The notes under the pieces were generated by a model, which saw nothing but the letters and a program-made list of their open reading frames with translations, was not told the DNA's origin and did no database searches. Both the position numbers and the translations under genes were made by a program. Shown here in pieces: positions 17,192 through 27,200 of a stretch of DNA of 64,000 bases (position 1 is its first letter; the number at the start of each line of letters is the position of its first letter). This DNA is from Blautia schinkii (GTDB lineage Bacteria; Bacillota; Clostridia; Lachnospirales; Lachnospiraceae). The stretch covers positions 183,852-247,851 of the forward strand of contig NZ_JAAWUO010000004.1 in the NCBI RefSeq assembly GCF_013304825.1, written 5' to 3'.

Positions 17192-17836
17192 TTATTCTCC
17201 TAAGATGTCAACGATCTCCTGGAATACCTCATTCAGATCCCTGGTTCCGTCTACCGTCTTCAAAACACCCTGTGTGGTGTAATAGTCAATCAATGGCTGT
17301 GTCTGCTCATGATAAACGTTCAGACGCTTCTGGACTGTCTCCGGCTTGTCATCGTCACGAAGTACAAGCTTGTCGCCGCAGGTATCACACACACCTTCTG
17401 CCTTCGGTGCTGCAAAAACTACGTGATAGGTTGCACCGCATTTCACGCATGCACGGCGTCCGCCCATACGTTTCACGATGTTATCATCCGGAACATCCAC
17501 ATCGATTGCATAGTCAATTTTGCTTCCAAGTTTAGCCAGAGCTTCTGTCAGACACTCTGCCTGCGGAATTGTTCTTGGAAAACCATCAAGAACATAGCCT
17601 TCTTTTGCATCATCCTGCTGAATTCTGTCAACAACAAGGTCACAGGTCAGTTCATCCGGAACAAGAAGTCCCTGATCCATGTAAGTTTTTGCTTTTTTTC
17701 CAAGCTCGGTACCGTTCTTGATGTTGGCACGGAAAATATCTCCTGTGGAGATGTGCGGGATTCCATACTTCGCCGCAATCTTCTTAGCCTGAGTACCTTT
17801 ACCTGCCCCCGGTGCACCCAACATAATAATTCTCAT
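17192..17836 (-). CDS. adk: Adenylate kinase (zinc-binding LID type)
   Basis: The ATG at 17836, after a GGAGGG site, gives 214 aa starting MRIIMLGAPGAGKGTQ (P-loop). The LID contains CVKCGATYH and CDTCG, the four-Cys zinc site of Gram-positive enzymes. It interconverts AMP, ADP and ATP. It lies 97 nt after secY and 2 nt before map. Confidence 0.97.
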   Translation of the reverse strand: MRIIMLGAPGAGKGTQAKKIAAKYGIPHISTGDIFRANIKNGTELGKKAKTYMDQGLLVPDELTCDLVVDRIQQDDAKEGYVLDGFPRTIPQAECLTEALAKLGSKIDYAIDVDVPDDNIVKRMGGRRACVKCGATYHVVFAAPKAEGVCDTCGDKLVLRDDDKPETVQKRLNVYHEQTQPLIDYYTTQGVLKTVDGTRDLNEVFQEIVDILGE

Positions 17837-17933
17837 AGCATACCCTCCATTTTCCTTTTTTCTGCCTTTTTTTAGACAGTCCTGTTTACAAATCAAGGCT
17901 GCGACACTTTCGCACCGCAACCTTCATTTTCAA

Positions 17934-19247
17934 TTAGTTCAGGAAGCCTTTGTAATTACGTACAAGCAGCTGGGATTCCATCTGCTTAACGGTCTCCAGG
18001 ATAACACCTACGATGATGATGATAGATGTACCGCCGAAGGAAACATTCGCACCGAACACACCGTTGAAGAAGAACGGGATAACGGCCACGATAACAAGAC
18101 CTACTGCACCTATAAATATAATATAATTCAGGATTTTAGTCAAATAATCTGAAGTCGGTTTTCCCGGACGGATGCCTGGGATAAAACCGCCCTGCTTTTT
18201 GATATTATCGGCTACTTCCAACGGATTGAAAGTAATGGATGTGTAGAAATATGCGAAGAATACGCAAAGTACCACATACACGATCAGTCCCCAGCTGTAC
18301 TGGATCTGACTTGGATTACACCAGTTATTAGAGGAAAGTCCTCTTAAGATCTCACTTCCGATACCTGTTCCGTTACCTTTGCCAGCGAACTGTGCAATGA
18401 TTGACGGGAATGACATGATAGAGGAAGCAAAAATAACCGGGATAACACCGGCAGTATTTACTTTTAGCGGGATGTTTGTGGACTGACCGCCCATCATCTT
18501 ACGTCCAACCATCTTCTTGGAATACTGAACCGGAATTCTTCTCTCTGCTCCGTTGAGGATAAGTACGAGCACTACAACAACCAGGATGATCACAGCAATG
18601 ATGCAGGCTGCAAGCATTCCTTTTGCAATTGTTTTGCCCTTGACGAAGTTCTCATAAAGAAGGGATATATCACTCGGGATCCTGGAGACGATATTAATAG
18701 TCAGGACGATGGAAATACCATTTCCAACACCCTTCTCTGTAATACGCTCACCCAGCCACATAAGCATTGCAGAACCCGCTGTTAAACTTGCAACAACTAC
18801 AACTCCTTTAAGGAAGTTCATGTCCGGGATCATGCCCTGACGTCCGAATCCGATTGCCATGGCAACAGATTCAAACAGAGCAAGACCTACAGTAACATAA
18901 CGTGTGATTGCTGTAAGCTTTTTTCTTCCTTCTTCTCCGTCACGCTGCATCTCTTCCAGTGCCGGAATGGCAATGGTAAGAAGCTGAATGATAATGGAAG
19001 AAGTAATGTAAGGTGTGATGTTCAATGCAAAAATTGACATCTGAGTAAAGGAACCGCCGGTGAACGCATCAAAGAAATTGAATGCGTCACCGGTATTAGA
19101 TTCAAACCACTGCTTAAAGAAGTCACTGTCGACTCCCGGTACAGGAAGCTGGGATCCGATTCTGATCACGAATATCATCCAGATCAGATAGAGAAGTTTT
19201 CTTCTCATTTCCTTTACTTTGAAAACACTCTTAAGAGTCTCAAACAT
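17934..19247 (-). CDS. secY: Protein translocase subunit SecY
   Basis: 437 aa with ten membrane segments. The first helix begins near KLLYLIWMIFVIRIGSQLPVPG, and the plug region GDAFNFFDAFTGGSFTQMSIFALNITPYITSSI follows. The cytoplasmic loop IPVQYSKKMVGRKMMGGQSTNIPLKVN is the conserved ribosome/SecA contact. It forms the protein-conducting channel. Its ATG overlaps the rplO stop by 1 nt. Confidence 0.97.
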   Translation of the reverse strand: MFETLKSVFKVKEMRRKLLYLIWMIFVIRIGSQLPVPGVDSDFFKQWFESNTGDAFNFFDAFTGGSFTQMSIFALNITPYITSSIIIQLLTIAIPALEEMQRDGEEGRKKLTAITRYVTVGLALFESVAMAIGFGRQGMIPDMNFLKGVVVVASLTAGSAMLMWLGERITEKGVGNGISIVLTINIVSRIPSDISLLYENFVKGKTIAKGMLAACIIAVIILVVVVLVLILNGAERRIPVQYSKKMVGRKMMGGQSTNIPLKVNTAGVIPVIFASSIMSFPSIIAQFAGKGNGTGIGSEILRGLSSNNWCNPSQIQYSWGLIVYVVLCVFFAYFYTSITFNPLEVADNIKKQGGFIPGIRPGKPTSDYLTKILNYIIFIGAVGLVIVAVIPFFFNGVFGANVSFGGTSIIIIVGVILETVKQMESQLLVRNYKGFLN

Positions 19248-19687
19248 TAGATCACCTCTACTGTACCACCAGCAGCTTCAATTTTATTTTTTGCAGTCTC
19301 GCTGACAGCGTTTACTTTAACATTAAGTTTTTTTGTAAGCTCGCCGTTTCCAAGAATCTTAACACCATCACCGATCTTGGAAATTGCACCGCTTGCAAGT
19401 AAGCTGTCAACTGTAACCTCTGCTCCATCCTCAAAACGATTGAGAACGTCTACATTGATTGCGATAATCTCTTTGGAGTTTCTGTTAGTGAAACCTCTCT
19501 TAGGAAGACGTCTGTATAAAGGCATCTGACCTCCCTCGAATCCCGGTTTCTTGTGTCCGGAACGAGCAAGCTGTCCTTTATGTCCTTTACCAGCTGTTTT
19601 GCCGTTTCCTGAACCATGTCCACGGCCTCTTCTGAAGTTATCGCTATGCTTGGAACCCTCTGCGGGTCTTAAGTTTGATAATTCCAT
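19247..19687 (-). CDS. rplO: 50S ribosomal protein L15
   Basis: 146 aa. [15 protein letters not shown], the Gly/Arg/Lys-rich [21 protein letters not shown] extension and [17 protein letters not shown] are diagnostic. It is a late 50S assembly protein. It lies 12 nt after rpmD and overlaps secY by 1 nt. Confidence 0.97.
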   Translation of the reverse strand: MELSNLRPAEGSKHSDNFRRGRGHGSGNGKTAGKGHKGQLARSGHKKPGFEGGQMPLYRRLPKRGFTNRNSKEIIAINVDVLNRFEDGAEVTVDSLLASGAISKIGDGVKILGNGELTKKLNVKVNAVSETAKNKIEAAGGTVEVI

Positions 19688-19699
19688 TCTGGCACCTCC

Positions 19700-19879
19700 T
19701 TAATCTTCTACTTTTACCAGGTGCTGCACCTGCTGAATCATTCCTCTTGTTGCAGCGTTGTCTGGCATCTCAACTGTTTTATGCATCTTTGTAAGACCCA
19801 TAGCTTTTACAGTTTTTTTGTGCTTCGGTACTGCACCGATTGGAGATTTTACCAGTGTAACCTTGATTGTATCTGCCAT
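19700..19879 (-). CDS. rpmD: 50S ribosomal protein L30
   Basis: The ATG at 19879 is chosen because AAGGAGGA is 7 nt away; two upstream in-frame starts are too close to or beyond that site. The product has 59 aa (MADTIKVTLVKSPIGA to MIQQVQHLVKVED), a typical L30. It lies between rpsE and rplO. Confidence 0.95.
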   Translation of the reverse strand: MADTIKVTLVKSPIGAVPKHKKTVKAMGLTKMHKTVEMPDNAATRGMIQQVQHLVKVED

Positions 19880-19892
19880 TTCCATGTCCTCC

Positions 19893-20402
19893 TTAACCCA
19901 GAATCTCATCTACAGATTTTCCGCGGAGCTTTGCAACCTCATCCGGAGTCTTTAACTGGCTCAAGCCTGCGATTGTTGCCAGAACTACGTTCTGTTTATT
20001 TCTGGAACCCATACATTTTGTACGGATGTTCTTAATACCAGCAAGCTCGATTACGGCACGTGCCGGGCCGCCGGCGATAACTCCAGTACCTTCCGGAGCT
20101 CTCTTCAGAAGCATCTCAGCACTTCCGAATTTTCCGATGAAGTCATGTGTAATGGAATTGTTCTCGTCTCTTGCAACAGTAACAAGTTTCTTCATGGCAT
20201 CCTCTTTACCTTTGCGGATCGCCTCCGGAATTTCTGCTGCTTTTCCTAAACCTGCACCAACGTGTCCATTGCCGTCACCTACAACAACTAAAGCTGTGAA
20301 ACGGAAGTTACGACCACCTTTAACAACCTTGGTAACACGCTTGATTGATACTACTTTATCTTCTAACTCTAACTGACTAGCATCAATAAGATTACGTTTC
20401 AT
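19893..20402 (-). CDS. rpsE: 30S ribosomal protein S5
   Basis: 169 aa. The double-stranded-RNA-binding N-domain contains [28 protein letters not shown] (residues about 22-50), and the C-domain contains [20 protein letters not shown]5 supports decoding accuracy; spectinomycin resistance maps to its loop near residue 25. It lies in the spc operon between rplR and rpmD. Confidence 0.97.
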   Translation of the reverse strand: MKRNLIDASQLELEDKVVSIKRVTKVVKGGRNFRFTALVVVGDGNGHVGAGLGKAAEIPEAIRKGKEDAMKKLVTVARDENNSITHDFIGKFGSAEMLLKRAPEGTGVIAGGPARAVIELAGIKNIRTKCMGSRNKQNVVLATIAGLSQLKTPDEVAKLRGKSVDEILG

Positions 20403-20419
20403 GTGTTCTTTTCCTCCTC

Positions 20420-20788
20420 TTAGAATTTCAGTCCAGCTTCTCTTGCTGCATCTGCCAGTGCTTTAACTTTTCCGTGGTAGATATATCCACCTCTGTCGAA
20501 AACAACGCTCTCGATACCAGCCTCAACAGCCTTTTTACCGATCACTGTTCCGACTTTTGCTGCAGCCTGTACATCGTCAGTGTTCTCAAGCTCTGCTTTT
20601 ACGTCCTTCTGGAGAGTAGAAGCGGATACTAAAGTTTTACCAACTGTGTCATCAATAATCTGTGCATAGATATGCTTGTTGGAACGAAATACTGCCAGAC
20701 GAGGAGTAGTTGCAGTTCCGTTTAAATGATGACGTAATCTTCTATGCTTCTTTTCGCGAATTTCGCTTCTGGATGCTTTGTTAATCAT
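20420..20788 (-). CDS. rplR: 50S ribosomal protein L18
   Basis: 122 aa with an N-terminal basic tail ([35 protein letters not shown]) and the ending [24 protein letters not shown], both typical. It binds 5S rRNA with L5. It lies 17 nt before rpsE. Confidence 0.97.
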   Translation of the reverse strand: MINKASRSEIREKKHRRLRHHLNGTATTPRLAVFRSNKHIYAQIIDDTVGKTLVSASTLQKDVKAELENTDDVQAAAKVGTVIGKKAVEAGIESVVFDRGGYIYHGKVKALADAAREAGLKF

Positions 20789-20805
20789 ATTCTCACTCTC
20801 CTTAA

Positions 20806-21345
20806 TTATTTCTTACCGGTCTTACCGACTTTACGTCTGATAACTTCGTCAACGTACTTGATTCCCTTGCCCTTGTATGGCTCAGGTCTTCTCTTGTCTC
20901 TGATCTCAGCTGCGTACTGGCCAACTTTTTCTTTGCTGATACCAGATACGATGATCTTGTTTCCATCAACTGTGGACTCAAGACCTTCTGGATCTTCCAT
21001 TTCTACCGGGTGAGAATATCCAAGGCTAAGTACGAGCTTCTTGCCCTGCTTAGCTGCTTTGTAACCAACACCGTTAACCTCAAGCTCTTTTTTGTAGCCT
21101 TCGCTTACACCAACAACCATGTTGTGGATAAGGCTTCTTGTTAATCCGTGAAGGGATTTGATTCTCTTTAAGTCGTTCGGTCTTGTTACTACTACATGAC
21201 CGTCTTCAACTTTAATTTCTAACTCTGTCGGGAGTGCTCTCTCAAGTGTTCCCTTAGGTCCTTTTACTGTTACAACGTTTCCATCAGCGACTGTAACCTC
21301 AACGCCAGCTGGAATTGCAACCGGAAGTCTTCCGATTCGTGACAT
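20806..21345 (-). CDS. rplF: 50S ribosomal protein L6
   Basis: The ATG at 21345 begins [17 protein letters not shown] after a GGAGGA site, giving 179 aa. The C-terminal signature [22 protein letters not shown] is clear. An in-frame extension to 21435 lacks similarity. L6 sits near the factor-binding site. A 206-nt structured spacer lies upstream of its start. Confidence 0.97.
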   Translation of the reverse strand: MSRIGRLPVAIPAGVEVTVADGNVVTVKGPKGTLERALPTELEIKVEDGHVVVTRPNDLKRIKSLHGLTRSLIHNMVVGVSEGYKKELEVNGVGYKAAKQGKKLVLSLGYSHPVEMEDPEGLESTVDGNKIIVSGISKEKVGQYAAEIRDKRRPEPYKGKGIKYVDEVIRRKVGKTGKK

Positions 21346-21373
21346 AAATTTGTCCTCCTTACTTAGATTGTCG

Positions 21374-21532
21374 GAGAGGGACCCTGCCCTCTCTGTTTTC
21401 AGTTTAAAAGCTATATTCTGATTCATTCGGAACATCCCTCAACTAAACTCCCGCTTCGCCTGCGGCTTGCGCTCGTTAAGGTTCGGGATGGACCTCGCAC
21501 TAAATTCGTCCGGCGTGCTTAAGCACTTGGAC
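21374..21532 (-). promoter_or_regulatory. Structured spacer between rpsH and rplF
   Basis: The 206-nt gap is unusually long for the spc operon. It contains GAGAGGG/CCCTCTC (21374-21393), CATCCC/GGGATG (21433-21490) and the palindrome GTGCTTAAGCAC bounded by GTCC/GGAC (21508-21532). There is no U-run, so it is not a terminator. It may be an RNA processing site or a translational control element for rplF. Confidence 0.4.
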
Positions 21533-21551
21533 TCATTAAGTTGCTTTCGGT

Positions 21552-21953
21552 CTACCAAACGAATGCAAGTACCTCGCCACCAACCTGAAGCTTACGAGCC
21601 TCTTTGTCAGTGATAACACCTTTGTTTGTGGAAAGGATTGCGATACCAAGTCCGCCAAGAACCTTCGGAAGCTCATCCTTGCCTGCGTATACACGAAGAC
21701 CTGGTTTGGAGATTCTCTTAAGTCCTGTGATGATCTTCTGGTTTTTGTCCTCACCGTATTTCAGTGTGATGTGAAGAGTTTTAACAACTCCGTCCTCAAC
21801 CAGATCATATTTTGCGATGTATCCCTCATCTACAAGAATGTTTGCGATAGCAATTTTCATCTTGGATGCCGGTACGTCTACAGTGTCATGTTTTGCAGTG
21901 TTTGCGTTACGGATTCTTGTAAGCATATCTGCGATCGGATCGCTCATTGTCAT
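21552..21953 (-). CDS. rpsH: 30S ribosomal protein S8
   Basis: 133 aa; the first ATG (21953) is 8 nt from GGAGG and is preferred over the second Met. [21 protein letters not shown] and the end [20 protein letters not shown] are the S8 hallmarks. S8 binds 16S helix 21 and in E. coli is the repressor of the spc operon. Confidence 0.97.
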   Translation of the reverse strand: MTMSDPIADMLTRIRNANTAKHDTVDVPASKMKIAIANILVDEGYIAKYDLVEDGVVKTLHITLKYGEDKNQKIITGLKRISKPGLRVYAGKDELPKVLGGLGIAILSTNKGVITDKEARKLQVGGEVLAFVW

Positions 21954-22034
21954 GTAAGTTTCCTCCTCTTTCTTCAGACTTTACATGTCGTGTGAATTAT
22001 TTATTTATATATTAATCAAAAAGTTGCTTTCAGC

Positions 22035-22220
22035 CTACCAAGAAGCTTTTTTAACACCCGGAATCTGACCTTTGTATGCCAGCTCACGGAAGCAGATTCT
22101 GCAAATTCCGTATTTTCTCAGGTATGCATGTGGACGGCCACAGATTCTGCAGCGAGTATACTCTCTTGTGGAGAATTTAGCTTTGCGCTGCTGTTTAATT
22201 TTCATTGCTGTCTTAGCCAT
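22035..22220 (-). CDS. rpsZ: 30S ribosomal protein S14, zinc-binding type (S14Z)
   Basis: The ATG at 22220 gives 61 aa, [17 protein letters not shown] to [11 protein letters not shown]. The zinc ribbon CRIC-x12-CRIC is complete, so this is the short zinc-type S14 rather than the ~89-aa form. It lies 13 nt after rplE. Confidence 0.96.
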   Translation of the reverse strand: MAKTAMKIKQQRKAKFSTREYTRCRICGRPHAYLRKYGICRICFRELAYKGQIPGVKKASW

Positions 22221-22233
22221 GAATCTTTTCCTC

Positions 22234-22773
22234 CTATTTAGCAAATGGCATGTTGAATAATGTCAGTAATTCGCGTGCCTCTTCATCTGTTTTAGCAGTT
22301 GTAACGAAGATAACGTCCATTCCTCTTACTTTATCAACCTTATCGTACTCAACCTCCGGGAAGATGAGCTGCTCTTTAATACCAAGAGCATAGTTTCCTC
22401 TGCCATCGAATGCGTTCGGGTTAACACCACGGAAGTCACGTACACGTGGAAGAGCAAGGTTGATAAGACGATCAGCGAACTCATACATCTTCTCGCCTCT
22501 TAAAGTAACTTTACATCCGATCGGCATACCCTCTCTGATTTTGAAGTTAGCGACAGATTTTTTAGCTTTTGTAGCGATTGCTTTCTGTCCTGTAACAAGT
22601 TCCATATCTGCGATTGCAGCGTCAAGAAGTTTAGCGTTCTCTTTTGCCTCGCCAACACCCATGTTAACAACGATTTTCTCGAGTTTTGGCACTTCCATTA
22701 CGTTTTTGTATCCGAATTTCTTGGTCATGGCATCCATGATCTCGTTCTTGTAAAGATCTTTTAATCTACTCAC
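22234..22773 (-). CDS. rplE: 50S ribosomal protein L5
   Basis: 179 aa: [35 protein letters not shown] and [16 protein letters not shown] are conserved. L5 binds 5S rRNA and contacts P-site tRNA and S13. It lies between rplX and rpsZ. Confidence 0.97.
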   Translation of the reverse strand: MSRLKDLYKNEIMDAMTKKFGYKNVMEVPKLEKIVVNMGVGEAKENAKLLDAAIADMELVTGQKAIATKAKKSVANFKIREGMPIGCKVTLRGEKMYEFADRLINLALPRVRDFRGVNPNAFDGRGNYALGIKEQLIFPEVEYDKVDKVRGMDVIFVTTAKTDEEARELLTLFNMPFAK

Positions 22774-22795
22774 CTTTATATGCCTCCTCTCTTAA

Positions 22796-23107
22796 TTAAT
22801 CGATTGTCTTTCCTGTTGCTTTGGCAACACGAACTTTTTTGTCTCCATCCATCTTGAATCCGACTCTTGTAGCTTTTCCGTCTACAACGAGCATTACGTT
22901 GGAGATGTGAAGCGGAGCTTCTTTTGTCACGATTCCACCGTTCTGATTAGCTGCGGACGGTTTAGCGTGCTTTGTAACCATGTTTACGTTCTCAACAACT
23001 ACTGTGTTGTCTTTTACGTTAACTGCAAGAACTTTTCCGTCCTTACCTTTATCTTTTCCAGCGATAACCTTTACAGTATCACCTTTTTTAATTTTCATAG
23101 CTGACAT
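22796..23107 (-). CDS. rplX: 50S ribosomal protein L24
   Basis: 103 aa. The first ATG is 7 nt from AGGAGG. The KOW motif is [23 protein letters not shown] (about residues 7-29). L24 initiates 50S assembly. It lies 11 nt after rplN. Confidence 0.97.
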   Translation of the reverse strand: MSAMKIKKGDTVKVIAGKDKGKDGKVLAVNVKDNTVVVENVNMVTKHAKPSAANQNGGIVTKEAPLHISNVMLVVDGKATRVGFKMDGDKKVRVAKATGKTID

Positions 23108-23118
23108 TCGGCACCCTC

Positions 23119-23487
23119 CTATAATACTTCCGGAGCTAAGGAAACGATCTTCATGAATTTCTTCTCACGAAGCTCTCTGGCAACTGGTCCAAAGATACGT
23201 GTTCCTCTCGGAGTTAAGTCATCCTTGATAATTACGGCAGCATTTTCATCGAAACGGATATAAGATCCGTCTTTACGACGAGCGCCTTTTTTAGTTCTAA
23301 CAACTACAGCTTTAACAACGTCACCTTTTTTAACAACGCCGCCTGGTGTTGCATCTTTAACCGTAGCAACGATTGTATCACCGATATTTGCATATCTTCT
23401 TGTAGAGCCGCCCATAACACGAATACAAAGGATTTCTTTTGCACCAGTGTTGTCGGCAACTTTCAGTCTTGTTTCCTGCTGAATCAT
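23119..23487 (-). CDS. rplN: 50S ribosomal protein L14
   Basis: 122 aa: [19 protein letters not shown] and the end [19 protein letters not shown] are diagnostic. It lies at the subunit interface and binds L19 and silencing factor RsfS. It lies 12 nt after rpsQ. Confidence 0.97.
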   Translation of the reverse strand: MIQQETRLKVADNTGAKEILCIRVMGGSTRRYANIGDTIVATVKDATPGGVVKKGDVVKAVVVRTKKGARRKDGSYIRFDENAAVIIKDDLTPRGTRIFGPVARELREKKFMKIVSLAPEVL

Positions 23488-23499
23488 ACTGGTTCCTCC

Positions 23500-23754
23500 T
23501 TATTTAGCTTTCTCTACGATCTCAACCAGTCTCCATCTCTTGTCCTTGGACAGCGGTCTGGTCTCCATTACCTTAACGGTATCTCCGATGTTGCACTCAT
23601 TGTTCTCGTCATGAGCTTTTAATTTATATGTTCTCTTCACGATTTTTTTGTAAAGAGGATGTTTTACATGGTCTTCAATTGCAACTACGATGGTCTTATC
23701 CATTTTGTCGCTGATAACCTTACCCACGCGGGTTTTTCTCAGATTTCTTTCCAC
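23500..23754 (-). CDS. rpsQ: 30S ribosomal protein S17
   Basis: 84 aa, an OB-fold protein: [23 protein letters not shown] and [24 protein letters not shown]. It binds the 5' domain of 16S rRNA early in assembly. It lies 18 nt after rpmC. Confidence 0.97.
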   Translation of the reverse strand: MERNLRKTRVGKVISDKMDKTIVVAIEDHVKHPLYKKIVKRTYKLKAHDENNECNIGDTVKVMETRPLSKDKRWRLVEIVEKAK

Positions 23755-23772
23755 GATTTATGTCCTCCTGTC

Positions 23773-23982
23773 CTATTTGGAAGCGTTTGCCTGCTCAGTG
23801 ATTACTGTCTGGATTCTGGCAATATTTTTACGAACCTCTTTGATTCGTCCTGTATTGTCTAACTGGTTTGTTGCATTCTGAAATCTCAGATTGAAAAGCT
23901 CTTTTTTAGCAGCTACTAATTCATCATTCAGTTCTGCAACTGACTTTGCTTTTAAATCTTCAACGAACTTATTAATTTTCAC
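23773..23982 (-). CDS. rpmC: 50S ribosomal protein L29
   Basis: A GTG at 23982 is preferred because AAGGCGG lies 8 nt upstream inside the rplP end; another GTG at 23991 is too close to that site. This gives 69 aa, starting [22 protein letters not shown] and containing [13 protein letters not shown]. The start overlaps rplP by 11 nt. L29 lies by the exit tunnel and helps dock SRP and trigger factor. Confidence 0.95.
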   Translation of the reverse strand: MKINKFVEDLKAKSVAELNDELVAAKKELFNLRFQNATNQLDNTGRIKEVRKNIARIQTVITEQANASK

Positions 23983-24409
23983 TGTTATCACCGCCTTCTA
24001 AGTCTGCACGAGAAACTATTTTACATTTACATGGTAACTTGTGCATTGCAAGACGTAATGCTTCACGGGCAACCTCTTCGGACACGCCTGCAATCTCAAA
24101 CATAACACGACCTGGTTTAACTACTGCTACCCAGTACTCAAGAGCACCTTTTCCGGAACCCATTCGAGTCTCAGCTGGTTTAGCTGTTACCGGTTTATCC
24201 GGGAAAATCTTAATCCAAACTTTACCGCCACGTTTGATGTAACGGGTCATAGCAACACGGGCTGCCTCGATCTGATTGGATCTGATCCAGCACGGCTCAG
24301 TAGCAACAAGTCCGAAATCACCATAGTTGATGGCATTGCCTCTAAGGGCTTTTCCTCTCATGGAGCCACGGAATTGTTTACGACGTTTTACTCTTTTTGG
24401 CATTAACAT
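23972..24409 (-). CDS. rplP: 50S ribosomal protein L16
   Basis: 145 aa: [23 protein letters not shown], then [30 protein letters not shown]16 organises the A-site tRNA region and is a late assembly factor. The ATG shares one base with the rpsC stop codon. A second Met two codons later is equally possible as start. Confidence 0.96.
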   Translation of the reverse strand: MLMPKRVKRRKQFRGSMRGKALRGNAINYGDFGLVATEPCWIRSNQIEAARVAMTRYIKRGGKVWIKIFPDKPVTAKPAETRMGSGKGALEYWVAVVKPGRVMFEIAGVSEEVAREALRLAMHKLPCKCKIVSRADLEGGDNSEN

Positions 24410-25065
24410 TATTTATCGCTCCCTTCCTTAGTTCCTTTTGTCGGAAGAATCTCACCATTGTAGATCCATGCCTTAACACCAACTTTACCGTATGTGGTGT
24501 CTGCTTCCGCAAAGCCATAATCGATATCTGCACGAAGTGTCTGAAGCGGGATTGTTCCCTCGCTGTAGAACTCTGTACGAGCCATATCAGCTCCGCCGAG
24601 ACGTCCGGATACGGAAGTCTTGATTCCCTTAGCGCCAGCCTTCATTGTTCTCTGCATTGTGGACTTCATAGCACGTCTGAAAGAAATACGGTTCTCAAGC
24701 TGAAGAGCAATGTTCTCAGCAACCAGCTGTGCATCTTTGTCCGGTCTCTTTACTTCTTTGATGTCAACGATAAGCTTCTTGTCTGTGTATTTCTGAAGCT
24801 CAGCTTTAACTTTCTCGATCTCTGCACCGCCTTTACCGATTACGATACCAGGTTTTGCTGTGTAGATGATAATCTTAACTCTGTCAGATGCTCTCTCGAT
24901 CTCAATCTTGGAAACACCTGCGCTGTATAATTTCTTTTTAAGGAATGTTCTGATGTTGTAGTCTTCTACCAGGTAGTCAGCAAATTTGTCTTCTGCATAC
25001 CATCTGGAATCCCAATCCTTGATAACTCCGACTCTAAGGCCATGCGGATTAACTTTCTGTCCCAT
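24409..25065 (-). CDS. rpsC: 30S ribosomal protein S3
   Basis: 218 aa: [24 protein letters not shown], with the KH domain [18 protein letters not shown] and the C-domain [13 protein letters not shown]. It forms part of the mRNA entry channel and helicase. It lies 11 nt after rplV. Confidence 0.97.
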   Translation of the reverse strand: MGQKVNPHGLRVGVIKDWDSRWYAEDKFADYLVEDYNIRTFLKKKLYSAGVSKIEIERASDRVKIIIYTAKPGIVIGKGGAEIEKVKAELQKYTDKKLIVDIKEVKRPDKDAQLVAENIALQLENRISFRRAMKSTMQRTMKAGAKGIKTSVSGRLGGADMARTEFYSEGTIPLQTLRADIDYGFAEADTTYGKVGVKAWIYNGEILPTKGTKEGSDK

Positions 25066-25076
25066 GCTTTTCCTCC

Positions 25077-25466
25077 TTACCTTTCATCAAGCACAACTGT
25101 GATATGGCTTGTTCTCTTCTCGATTCTGTAAGCTCTACCCTGTGCTCTCGGCTGAATTCTCTTCATTGTAGGTCCCTTATCTGCATAGCATGCTGCAACA
25201 TAAAGGTTGTCTGCGTTCATTCCGTTGTTGTTCTCAGCGTTTGCTACTGCTGACTCGAGCAGTTTCTTAATCACGCTGGAAGCGTATCTCGGATTGTATG
25301 TCAGGATACCAAGTGCTGTCTGTACATCTTTACCACGGATTGCATCTAATACGTAGCAGGCTTTCTGAACAGAAATTCTTGCATAAGATAACTTTGCAGA
25401 CGGCCTTGTCTCTCTATTATTCTCATTTCTGGCTCTCTTTATCTGGCTTCTATGTCCTTTTGCCAT
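25077..25466 (-). CDS. rplV: 50S ribosomal protein L22
   Basis: 129 aa: [23 protein letters not shown] and the ending [23 protein letters not shown] are conserved. Its loop lines the exit tunnel (macrolide and stalling-peptide contact). An 85-nt spacer holding a small hairpin separates it from rpsS. Confidence 0.97.
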   Translation of the reverse strand: MAKGHRSQIKRARNENNRETRPSAKLSYARISVQKACYVLDAIRGKDVQTALGILTYNPRYASSVIKKLLESAVANAENNNGMNADNLYVAACYADKGPTMKRIQPRAQGRAYRIEKRTSHITVVLDER

Positions 25467-25506
25467 CTTAAAGTGCCTCCTTTCCTAAATTCGATATCTG
25501 AGTTAT

Positions 25507-25536
25507 CTGCCAGCTGTCGAAAATGACAGCGGGCAG
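25507..25536 (-). repeat. Hairpin in the rpsS-rplV spacer
   Basis: CTGCC/GGCAG (25507-25511, 25532-25536) encloses CTGTC/GACAG. There is no U-run, so it is probably an RNA processing or stability element. Confidence 0.4.
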
Positions 25537-25551
25537 TTAAAAATCTGATGA

Positions 25552-25833
25552 CTAGCGTACTCCGGACTTCTTCTCGTCTTTTCCGTGTCCTCTGTAAGTT
25601 CTTGTTGCAACGAACTCACCAAGTTTGTGTCCTACCATATCCTCTGTGATATATACCGGCACATGTTTTCTTCCGTCATGAACAGCAATTGTGTGTCCTA
25701 CGAAAGACGGGAAGATTGTGGAACGGCGAGACCAAGTTTTGATTACGGATTTATCATTTGCAGCGTTGAGTGCATCTACTTTTTTAAGTAAGCTCTGGTC
25801 TGCAAAAGGTCCTTTTTTCAGTGAACGAGACAT
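25552..25833 (-). CDS. rpsS: 30S ribosomal protein S19
   Basis: 93 aa: [41 protein letters not shown] and [16 protein letters not shown] are canonical. It forms the 30S head with S13. It lies 15 nt after rplB. Confidence 0.97.
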   Translation of the reverse strand: MSRSLKKGPFADQSLLKKVDALNAANDKSVIKTWSRRSTIFPSFVGHTIAVHDGRKHVPVYITEDMVGHKLGEFVATRTYRGHGKDEKKSGVR

Positions 25834-25848
25834 GCTTTCTCCTCCTTA

Positions 25849-26694
25849 TTATTTCGATAATGCTTTTCCATCGCGTCTTCTTACGATGTACTTGTTGGAC
25901 TGTTTGTTTTTCTTTCTGGTCTTCAGGCCGAGAGCAGGTTTGCCCCACGGTGTGCAAGGACCTGGGCGTCCGATACCGGTCTTACCTTCACCACCACCAT
26001 GTGGATGGTCATTCGGGTTCATTACGGAACCACGAACTGTAGGTCTGATACCCATGTTACGTTTACGTCCGGCTTTACCGATGTTAATAAGGTTGTGATC
26101 TCCGTTTCCGATTACACCAACAGTTGCACGGCATACGATCGGAACCATTCTCATCTCACCTGAAGGAAGACGAAGTGTTGCATACTTTCCTTCTTTAGCC
26201 ATGAGCTGTGCGCCGTTTCCTGCAGAACGAACCATCTGTCCGCCTTTTCCAGGATGAAGCTCAATGTTGTGAACCATAGTACCAACCGGGATAAGCTCCA
26301 GCGGGAGGCAGTTTCCAACACGAACCTCAGCTTCCGGACCATTGTAAACCTTCTGGCCTACTTTAAGTCCCTCTGGAGCGAGGATGTAAGCTTTCTCGCC
26401 ATCTGCATAGCAGATAAGAGCGATGTTAGCTGTTCTGTTCGGATCGTACTCGATTGTTTTAACTGTTGCAGGGATTCCATCTTTTCTTCTCTTGAAGTCG
26501 ATGATTCTGTATTTTCTTCTGCTTCCGCCACCCTGATGTCTTACAGTGATTTTACCCTGATTGTTACGTCCGGCATTCTTCTTAAGGGAAGTAACGAGGG
26601 ATTTCTCTGGTTTTGCAGCTGTAATCTCAGAGAAGTCGGAACCAGTCATATGTCTTCTTGACGGTGTATATGGGTTATAGCTTTTGATTCCCAT
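25849..26694 (-). CDS. rplB: 50S ribosomal protein L2
   Basis: The ATG at 26694 begins [17 protein letters not shown], giving 281 aa. The C-terminal [18 protein letters not shown] holds the conserved His implicated in peptidyl-transferase support. A 206-nt structured spacer lies between rplW and rplB, which is atypical. Confidence 0.97.
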   Translation of the reverse strand: MGIKSYNPYTPSRRHMTGSDFSEITAAKPEKSLVTSLKKNAGRNNQGKITVRHQGGGSRRKYRIIDFKRRKDGIPATVKTIEYDPNRTANIALICYADGEKAYILAPEGLKVGQKVYNGPEAEVRVGNCLPLELIPVGTMVHNIELHPGKGGQMVRSAGNGAQLMAKEGKYATLRLPSGEMRMVPIVCRATVGVIGNGDHNLINIGKAGRKRNMGIRPTVRGSVMNPNDHPHGGGEGKTGIGRPGPCTPWGKPALGLKTRKKNKQSNKYIVRRRDGKALSK

Positions 26695-26754
26695 GATGTT
26701 TCTCCTTTCAATCTTTATCATCACGCTTTTGACTGCGTATATTCGCGATAATCA

Positions 26755-26875
26755 GAGTGACACAGATTCATGAGGAAGCAGGCTCGTCATGCTTGCATGT
26801 AAGAGACTGATTACTTATGAAGCTGTAGAAGCGTGAAACGCGACCGAGGAAGCTTCTGCTTCCGAGGTGTCACTC
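26755..26875 (-). promoter_or_regulatory. Candidate riboregulator: mutually exclusive stems between rplW and rplB
   Basis: Outer arms GAGTGACAC (26755-26763) and GTGTCACTC (26867-26875) are perfect 9-bp complements. Inside, GGAAGCAG (26774-26781) can pair with CTGCTTCC (26856-26863). A second copy of GAGGAAGC (26846-26853) can pair with the same GCTTCC as a local hairpin. The RNA can therefore fold in two exclusive ways in front of rplB. No U-run follows. Function is inferred only. Confidence 0.45.
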
Positions 26876-26900
26876 GTACCGCTTGATGCTGATCTTCTAA

Positions 26901-27200
26901 TTAAAGTCCCTCGAAGATCTCGATATCTTTGCTCTCTTCTGTAAGAGCTACGATAGCTTTCTTAGTTTTAGCAGTTTTTCCAACTACCATTCCACGGCGT
27001 TTTTTCTTGCCATCCATGTTGATGGTATTAACGCTTTTAACTTTTGTTCCCTCGAACATCTTCTCAACAGCCTCTTTAATCTGAGTCTTGTTAGCTTCCG
27101 GATGTACAAGGAATGTATATTTCTTCTCACCCATGTCTGCCATGGATTTCTCTGTGATAACCGGACGGATGATTACGTCATAGTACTGAATACTTGCCAT
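26901..27200 (-). CDS. rplW: 50S ribosomal protein L23
   Basis: 99 aa: [44 protein letters not shown] is the typical core. L23 is the exit-tunnel docking site for trigger factor and SRP. It overlaps the rplD stop by 1 nt. Confidence 0.97.
   Translation of the reverse strand: MASIQYYDVIIRPVITEKSMADMGEKKYTFLVHPEANKTQIKEAVEKMFEGTKVKSVNTINMDGKKKRRGMVVGKTAKTKKAIVALTEESKDIEIFEGL

Noticed and set aside
23983..23991. Upstream GTG start for rpmC
   Set aside because: It would leave almost no space after AAGGCGG; the second GTG at 23982 fits an 8-nt spacing.
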